Positions 41,364 through 45,962 of a stretch of DNA of 45,962 bases are shown here, one piece after another. This DNA is from Gillisia hiemivivida (lineage in GTDB: Bacteria > Bacteroidota > Bacteroidia > Flavobacteriales > Flavobacteriaceae): positions 1 through 45,962 of the forward strand of contig NZ_VORY01000023.1 of NCBI RefSeq assembly GCF_007997295.1, read 5' to 3'. Numbering within the stretch: the stretch's first letter is position 1; each line of letters begins with the position of its first letter. The position numbers were made by a program, and so were the translations under genes. The notes under the pieces were generated by a model. It was not told where the DNA came from and made no database searches. It worked only from the letters and a program-made list of their open reading frames with translations.

Positions 41364-42278
41364 TTAGAAAAATCTTGGAGATTTATATTTGGTATTCTTA
41401 GATCTCAATTCGAAAATCAAAAGAATTTCATGAGATCCAGAAGTATAAGGCCTAAGATCTGAAATTGAATATTCGTAAGCATAACCTATTCTTAAGGACG
41501 GTAAGATCTGGAAATCTGCAAATGCACCCACAGCGTCATCCAATCTATAGGTACCTCCTAAATATAATTTTTCGTCATAAATAACCGTTCCAGACATATC
41601 AAAAGATAGGGGAGCTCCGTTAGTAGCTTTAACAAGTGCAGTTGGACGAAGTTTCCATGTTTCATTAAGATCAAATACATATCCACCGGTTAGGTAATAG
41701 TGTACTTGCTCTAAAGCTACATAATCACTAAAATCGTTATTGTTGTTATTTATCAATTTAGGAGCAGAAAGACCTAAGTACCAATCTTGTGCAGATAGAT
41801 AAACACCCGCACCAAAATTAGGTGTCCATTTGTTGAATTGATCGTTGAAAAACGGATCACTAAGTACAGAAGGTTCTACAAATAGATCTTCATCCAGATC
41901 ATAATAACTAGCACCTCCCTTTAAACCAAATGCAAGTGTAGTATTATCGCTTACATTTATGGTATAAGAGAAATCGGCATATAAATACGTGTATTTTTCA
42001 TAACCAGCTTTATCGTTGATCACGGATAAGCCAAGACCGACTTTCTCATTGCTAAGAGGAGTGTGCACAGATAGAGTTTGAGTTACAGGTCCTCCACTTA
42101 AGCCAGCCCATTGATTTCTGTTCAAAGCAGTTAATGAAAACCCATCCCTGCTTCCTGCGTAGGCAGGGTTTATAGATATGGTGTTATACATATATTGCGT
42201 GAACTGTGGTAATTGCTGGGCATTTGATGTAAAGAGACCAACAAAAAATATCGTTATAAGGATATAGAAGTTTTTCAT
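41364..42278 (-). CDS. PorP/SprF-family type IX secretion membrane protein
   Basis: A 304-residue outer-membrane beta-barrel of the PorP/SprF family (TIGR03519). Signal peptide 1-20. The opening LPQFTQYMYNTISINPAYAGSRDGFSLTALNRNQW is the family hallmark, and the end is a strand with KSPRFF. In Flavobacterium the SprF protein next to SprB is needed for export of that adhesin by T9SS. The gene here is 10 bases behind the giant adhesin and 16 bases before the OmpA-family gene, so it most likely serves that adhesin specifically. Confidence 0.92.
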   Translation of the reverse strand: MKNFYILITIFFVGLFTSNAQQLPQFTQYMYNTISINPAYAGSRDGFSLTALNRNQWAGLSGGPVTQTLSVHTPLSNEKVGLGLSVINDKAGYEKYTYLYADFSYTINVSDNTTLAFGLKGGASYYDLDEDLFVEPSVLSDPFFNDQFNKWTPNFGAGVYLSAQDWYLGLSAPKLINNNNNDFSDYVALEQVHYYLTGGYVFDLNETWKLRPTALVKATNGAPLSFDMSGTVIYDEKLYLGGTYRLDDAVGAFADFQILPSLRIGYAYEYSISDLRPYTSGSHEILLIFELRSKNTKYKSPRFF

Positions 42279-42288
42279 GTTTATAGCT

Positions 42289-45200
42289 TTATTTAGTTCC
42301 TAAGTAGATGTATCCCTGAATTGGTTGTAAACCACCTGCGCCATTAATTTCTATGATATAGTAGTAGGTTCCTGAAGGTAATTGGTTCGAACTTGAAAAT
42401 GATTTGTCAGAAAATCCATCCCAATTATTTTGATAATTTCTCATGGTGTAGATCTCTGCTCCCCATCTATTAAAGATCTTCACATCGAATGTAAATCCAC
42501 AATCTAAGTCAATTCCAATATTGAAGAAGTCATTAAATCCATCGCCATTTGGCGTTACTGCTTTAGATATACTATCTCTAACGTCGTCTATGCTACAAGC
42601 CAATACGATACAAGAATCATCTATTGTTAATTGCACCTCTGTTGTAGAAGGACAATTCCCTGCAATAACATAATTGAAAGTATAAGTACCCAGATCATTC
42701 TCAAATGAACTTAAGTCTAAGATACTACCATCTAAGCTTCCTACTGTATTTGGGTTTTCCCAAGTTCCTGTGCGATCAAAATCTCCAACTAATAAGTCGA
42801 ATAAGTCATAAAAACCATTATCATAACATTGTGATACATTAGTCCTTGTTTCAATTGCTATAGCTACTGGTGCATTAAGAATCACCTCAGTTATTTCAGA
42901 ATCTTGTTCAAATCCGTCCTGCGCAATTACAGAATAGGTACCAGGCTCAAGATCTGCAAAAACTCCGCTTTCTTGGTAATCTACACCATTAAGACTATAT
43001 GTTAATCCTTCTATAGTTTGTACTGTGATAGTACCAGTTGGATTTTCACAAGTTGGTTGAGTTACCGATACTGTTGGCGGGGCAGGAGGAGAATCGTCTA
43101 CTGGATTTACAGTTATTGTAACTGTAGCAGTATCTGTTCCACCGTTACCATCAGATATTGTGTATTCAAAAGAATCACTTCCGTTGAAATTATCGTTAGG
43201 AGTGTAAGTGATAGTTCCATTTTCGTTGATCACTACGGTACCATTATCTGGATTTGTAGTATCAATAACTGTTAGATCATCACCATCTACATCAGAGTCA
43301 TTATCTAGAACTGATATAGTTACTGGATTATCTTCATCTACTTCAGCAACATCATCATTTGCTATCGGAGCATCGTTGATTGGATTCACAGTAATAGTTA
43401 CTGTAGCAGTATCTGTTCCACCGTTACCATCAGATATTGTGTATTCAAAAGAATCACTTCCGATGAAATTATCGTTAGGAGTGTAGGTGATAGTTCCATT
43501 TTCGTTGATCACTACAGTTCCGTTTGAAGGAGAAGTTGTACTTACTACTGTAAGATCATCACCATCTACATCAGAGTCATTATCTAGAACTGATATAGTT
43601 ACTGGTGTATCTTCATTTACAGAAGCTGAATCATCCACAGCAATTGGTGCATCATTTATTGGATTCACCGTAATGCTTACTGTAGCTGTATCAAAACCTT
43701 CATTACCATCTGTAATTGTGTAGGTAAAGGAATCTGGACCGTTATAGTTCGCGTTAGGAGTATAAGTGAATGTTCCATCTTCGTTGTCTACTAAAGTTCC
43801 GTTAGTTGGATTTGTATTACTTACTATTATAAGTTGGTCTCCATCTGGATCTGAGTCGTTATCTAGAACTGAAATCACTACTGAAGTATCTTCGTTTGTG
43901 CTAACAACATCATTCACTGCAACTGGAGTTCCTTTTACAAGAACTGTGAAGCTACATTCTGTTTGATTTCCTGAAGCATCGGTTGCCATGTAAGTAACTA
44001 CAGTTGTTCCTATTGGGAACTGAGCTCCGGAAGCTAATCCAGTTGTTCTTTCTACAGTTACTCCACAATTATCTGTTGCAGTAACCTCTGTATATTTCAC
44101 AACTGCATAATCTTGGCCTATAACATTTGTAGTTATAATATTACCAGGACAAGCTATTGTTGGATCTTGGTTATCTGTTACTATCACATCAAAGGATACT
44201 GTAGAAGTATTTCCAGCTGCATCTGTTGCAGTATAGGTAACACTTGTAGTTCCCACAGGGAATTCACTTCCAGAAGCTAAACTTCCTTCATTAAGTGTCA
44301 CAACTGTTCCGTCACAATTATCTGTAGCAGTAGGAGCAGAGAAAGTAACCACTGCACCACATGAGTCTGCATCTGTATTTACATTGATATCTGATACAGT
44401 ATCAAATATTGGATCTTCATTATCAGTAATTGTTACATCGAAGCTACATGAAGCTTGATTTCCAGCTGCATCTGTTGCGGTAAATGTTACAGTTGTAGTT
44501 CCTACCGGGAATACTTCCCCTGAAGCAGGACCTGCAGTTTGAGTTACAGTGACATCAAGATCAGAATTATCTATTGCTATCGGTGTTTCAAATGAAACCA
44601 CAGCTCCACATACTCCTTGATCTACATCCATATCTATATTAGAAGGACACACAATTGTTGGTGGTTCTTCATCAGTAATAGTTATCGTAAAGTTACAAGT
44701 AGTTGTATTTCCAGAAGCATCAGTTGCAGTAAATTCTACAGTTGATACTCCAATTGGAAACTCGCTTCCAGATACAAGACCTGAAGTTTGTTCTACAGTT
44801 ACATCACAATTATCTAAGGCTTTTGCATTTTCAAAATTTACGATTCCAAAACTTTCACCAATCTCTGTAGTTTGAGTCACAGCTATTGGACAAGATATTG
44901 TTGGATCTTGGTTATCTGTTACGATCACTTCAAAGGATACGGTTGAAGTATTTCCAGCAGCATCTGTTGCAGTGTAAGTAACACTTGTAGTTCCCACAGG
45001 GAATACACTTCCAGAAGCCAGGCTTCCTTCGTTAAGTGTAACTTCTGTTCCATCGCAATTATCTGTAGCAATAGGAACAGAGAAAGTAACAACTACACCA
45101 CAAACATTAGGATCTGTGTCTATAACAATATCTTCCATTTCTGAAAGTTCTGGATCATCTGTGTCAGGAATTGCTAAGATTTCAATTTCAGTTGAATCAG

Positions 45201-45962
45201 AAATACAATCTCCATCAACAAATTTCGCAGTTACAGAGTATGTTGCTGGAGCAAGATCACTGAACAATCCACTAATTTGATAATTTTCACCGTCGATACT
45301 AAATTCAACTCCTTCAATTTCAGTAATAGAAATTGAACCATTGTTTAGATTACATGTAGTGTTTATAGTAGAAGAAACTAAAGGTAGTTCCGGTGTAGGA
45401 TTGATAGTTACTTTAAAGCTACTTTCATTCGCACATATAACTTCATTTCCAGATTCAATATAGATAAATATAATTTGCGTTGAAGTTATTTTATCACCTT
45501 CAAACAATTCAGTTCCATTTCCACCAGCTTGAGTAAGGTATTGGTTACCGACTGCAAGAGCAGGTAGGAAATAGGAATCACAAGCTTCTAAATCATCCAT
45601 TGCTATTGCAACAGGCGTATCATTTATAGTTACATCAAAATCAGACTCTGCTGCAAGACAAGTTCCTGTTGGAGCTGCATAGATGTATATAGTTGCGGAT
45701 TCAGAGATCACATCACCTTCAAACAATTCAGTTCCATTTCCACCAGCTTGAGTAAAGTACTGGTTTCCGGCTGCAAGAGCAGGTAGGAAATAGGAATCAC
45801 AAGCTTCTAAATCATCCATTGCTATTGCAACAGGCGTATCATTTATAGTTACATCAAAATCAGACTCTGCTGCAAGACAAGTTCCTGTTGGAGCTGCATA
45901 GATGTATATAGTTGCGGATTCAGAGATCACATCACCTTCAAACAATTCAGTTCCATTTCCAC
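42289..45962 (-). CDS. Giant modular adhesin, T9SS type B sorting domain (partial, 5' end outside window)
   Basis: The C-terminal 1,220 or so residues of a large surface protein; the open frame runs through the window edge. In order from the cut end: tandem 73-residue Ig-like units (two nearly identical copies plus a third divergent, about 45420-45962); a SprB-like segment; five HYR domains (about 43940-45180); three cadherin-like/Ig_9 domains with VLDNDSDxDGD motifs (about 43080-43940); a second SprB-like segment; and a C-terminal type B sorting domain (gliding motility-associated: KAVTPNGDGFNDFFNI, FNRWGAEIY, NNWDG and LPSGTYYYIIEI to the end). It would be exported and anchored by T9SS with help from the downstream PorP/SprF protein. 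Probable role: adhesion or gliding. Confidence 0.92.
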   Translation of the reverse strand, partial: GNGTELFEGDVISESATIYIYAAPTGTCLAAESDFDVTINDTPVAIAMDDLEACDSYFLPALAAGNQYFTQAGGNGTELFEGDVISESATIYIYAAPTGTCLAAESDFDVTINDTPVAIAMDDLEACDSYFLPALAVGNQYLTQAGGNGTELFEGDKITSTQIIFIYIESGNEVICANESSFKVTINPTPELPLVSSTINTTCNLNNGSISITEIEGVEFSIDGENYQISGLFSDLAPATYSVTAKFVDGDCISDSTEIEILAIPDTDDPELSEMEDIVIDTDPNVCGVVVTFSVPIATDNCDGTEVTLNEGSLASGSVFPVGTTSVTYTATDAAGNTSTVSFEVIVTDNQDPTISCPIAVTQTTEIGESFGIVNFENAKALDNCDVTVEQTSGLVSGSEFPIGVSTVEFTATDASGNTTTCNFTITITDEEPPTIVCPSNIDMDVDQGVCGAVVSFETPIAIDNSDLDVTVTQTAGPASGEVFPVGTTTVTFTATDAAGNQASCSFDVTITDNEDPIFDTVSDINVNTDADSCGAVVTFSAPTATDNCDGTVVTLNEGSLASGSEFPVGTTSVTYTATDAAGNTSTVSFDVIVTDNQDPTIACPGNIITTNVIGQDYAVVKYTEVTATDNCGVTVERTTGLASGAQFPIGTTVVTYMATDASGNQTECSFTVLVKGTPVAVNDVVSTNEDTSVVISVLDNDSDPDGDQLIIVSNTNPTNGTLVDNEDGTFTYTPNANYNGPDSFTYTITDGNEGFDTATVSITVNPINDAPIAVDDSASVNEDTPVTISVLDNDSDVDGDDLTVVSTTSPSNGTVVINENGTITYTPNDNFIGSDSFEYTISDGNGGTDTATVTITVNPINDAPIANDDVAEVDEDNPVTISVLDNDSDVDGDDLTVIDTTNPDNGTVVINENGTITYTPNDNFNGSDSFEYTISDGNGGTDTATVTITVNPVDDSPPAPPTVSVTQPTCENPTGTITVQTIEGLTYSLNGVDYQESGVFADLEPGTYSVIAQDGFEQDSEITEVILNAPVAIAIETRTNVSQCYDNGFYDLFDLLVGDFDRTGTWENPNTVGSLDGSILDLSSFENDLGTYTFNYVIAGNCPSTTEVQLTIDDSCIVLACSIDDVRDSISKAVTPNGDGFNDFFNIGIDLDCGFTFDVKIFNRWGAEIYTMRNYQNNWDGFSDKSFSSSNQLPSGTYYYIIEINGAGGLQPIQGYIYLGTK
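43090..43660. repeat. Intragenic 279-bp repeat (cadherin-like domains)
   Basis: Two consecutive cadherin-like domains of the adhesin are nearly identical at the DNA level. The same stretch starts at 43121 and 43400, a spacing of 279 bases (93 codons). A third domain upstream is more diverged. Confidence 0.8.
44158..45120. repeat. Intragenic duplication spaced 741 bp (HYR domains)
   Basis: The HYR segment around 44161-44340 is repeated with high DNA similarity at about 44902-45080, 741 bases (247 codons, three HYR domains) away. Both encode TVxLNEGSLASGSxFPVGTTSV and the following strands. The pattern suggests duplication of a multi-domain block followed by divergence. Confidence 0.65.
45501..45962. 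repeat. Intragenic tandem repeat, 219-bp period
   Basis: The sequence starting CAAACAATTCAGTTCC occurs at 45501, 45720 and 45939, exactly 219 bases (73 codons) apart, and the intervening units differ at only a few positions. The array continues past the window edge. Confidence 0.88.

Noticed and set aside
43018-43966. Several open frames on the plus strand opposite the adhesin
   Set aside because: Antisense to repeated cadherin-like domains; the repeats keep the opposite strand open. No start signals or protein-like composition.
45501-45962. Regular repeat array that could suggest a CRISPR
   Set aside because: The period is 219 bp, units are coding, in frame and contiguous without spacers; these are protein-domain repeats.
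1-45962. tRNA or rRNA genes
   Set aside because: No cloverleaf with T-loop GTTCRA-type sequence or rRNA-like segment was noticed in the gaps between genes; a program scan would be needed to exclude them fully.

Overview
The window is a stretch of chromosome from a member of the Bacteroidota, most likely a marine or soil Flavobacteriaceae. The evidence is its AT-rich, gene-dense sequence, type IX secretion (T9SS) sorting domains of both type A and type B, a PorP/SprF protein next to an OmpA/PD40 protein, a six-domain S1 protein, XerD beside a type II dehydroquinase, and promoter boxes of the form TAnnTTTG with few clear Shine-Dalgarno sites. The genus cannot be fixed from the sequence alone.

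Layout. 1-7,000: a secreted T9SS type A protein, a small membrane protein plus Smr-domain protein pair, an Asp-rich lipoprotein, a cysteine desulfurase and an M23 peptidase. 7,000-9,520: a division/RNA block with a coiled-coil protein, ZapA, a 6S-like RNA and RNase Y. 9,520-10,080: a gene-free, hairpin-rich gap. 10,080-14,780: aldo/keto reductase, XerD, two small outer-membrane barrels, AroQ and a Dph6-like ATPase. 14,900-18,860: dihydrolipoyl dehydrogenase, a collagen-like lipoprotein, two tandem MsrB enzymes (one cytosolic, one lipoprotein) and an alpha/beta hydrolase. 19,030-21,250: M48 lipoprotein and a UMF1-type MFS protein. 21,296-24,258: a compact operon of ECF sigma factor, probable anti-sigma factor and two exported beta-solenoid proteins. 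24,476-29,820: Lon, Cmk and ribosomal protein S1. 29,869-33,113: two decayed response-regulator remnants, a secreted Memo-family protein, an unknown cytosolic protein and an MFS transporter. 33,447-35,167: a pair of exported ferritin-like proteins. 35,356-38,308: PyrR, PyrB, a STAS-like protein and RNase Z. 38,482-38,988: a CAP-domain lipoprotein. 39,461 to the end: an OmpA/PD40 protein, a PorP/SprF protein and the C-terminal 1,220 or so residues of a giant modular T9SS type B adhesin that continues beyond the window.

Most genes are housekeeping or cell-envelope genes. The parts that stand out are a dispersed intergenic element of about 125 bp built from three hairpins (four copies or large parts, plus one fragment), the 6S-like RNA between zapA and rny, the sigma/anti-sigma/solenoid operon, the eroded response-regulator fragments fused behind the Memo-type gene, and recently duplicated repeat units inside the adhesin. 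I saw no tRNA, rRNA, CRISPR array, intact insertion sequence or prophage.
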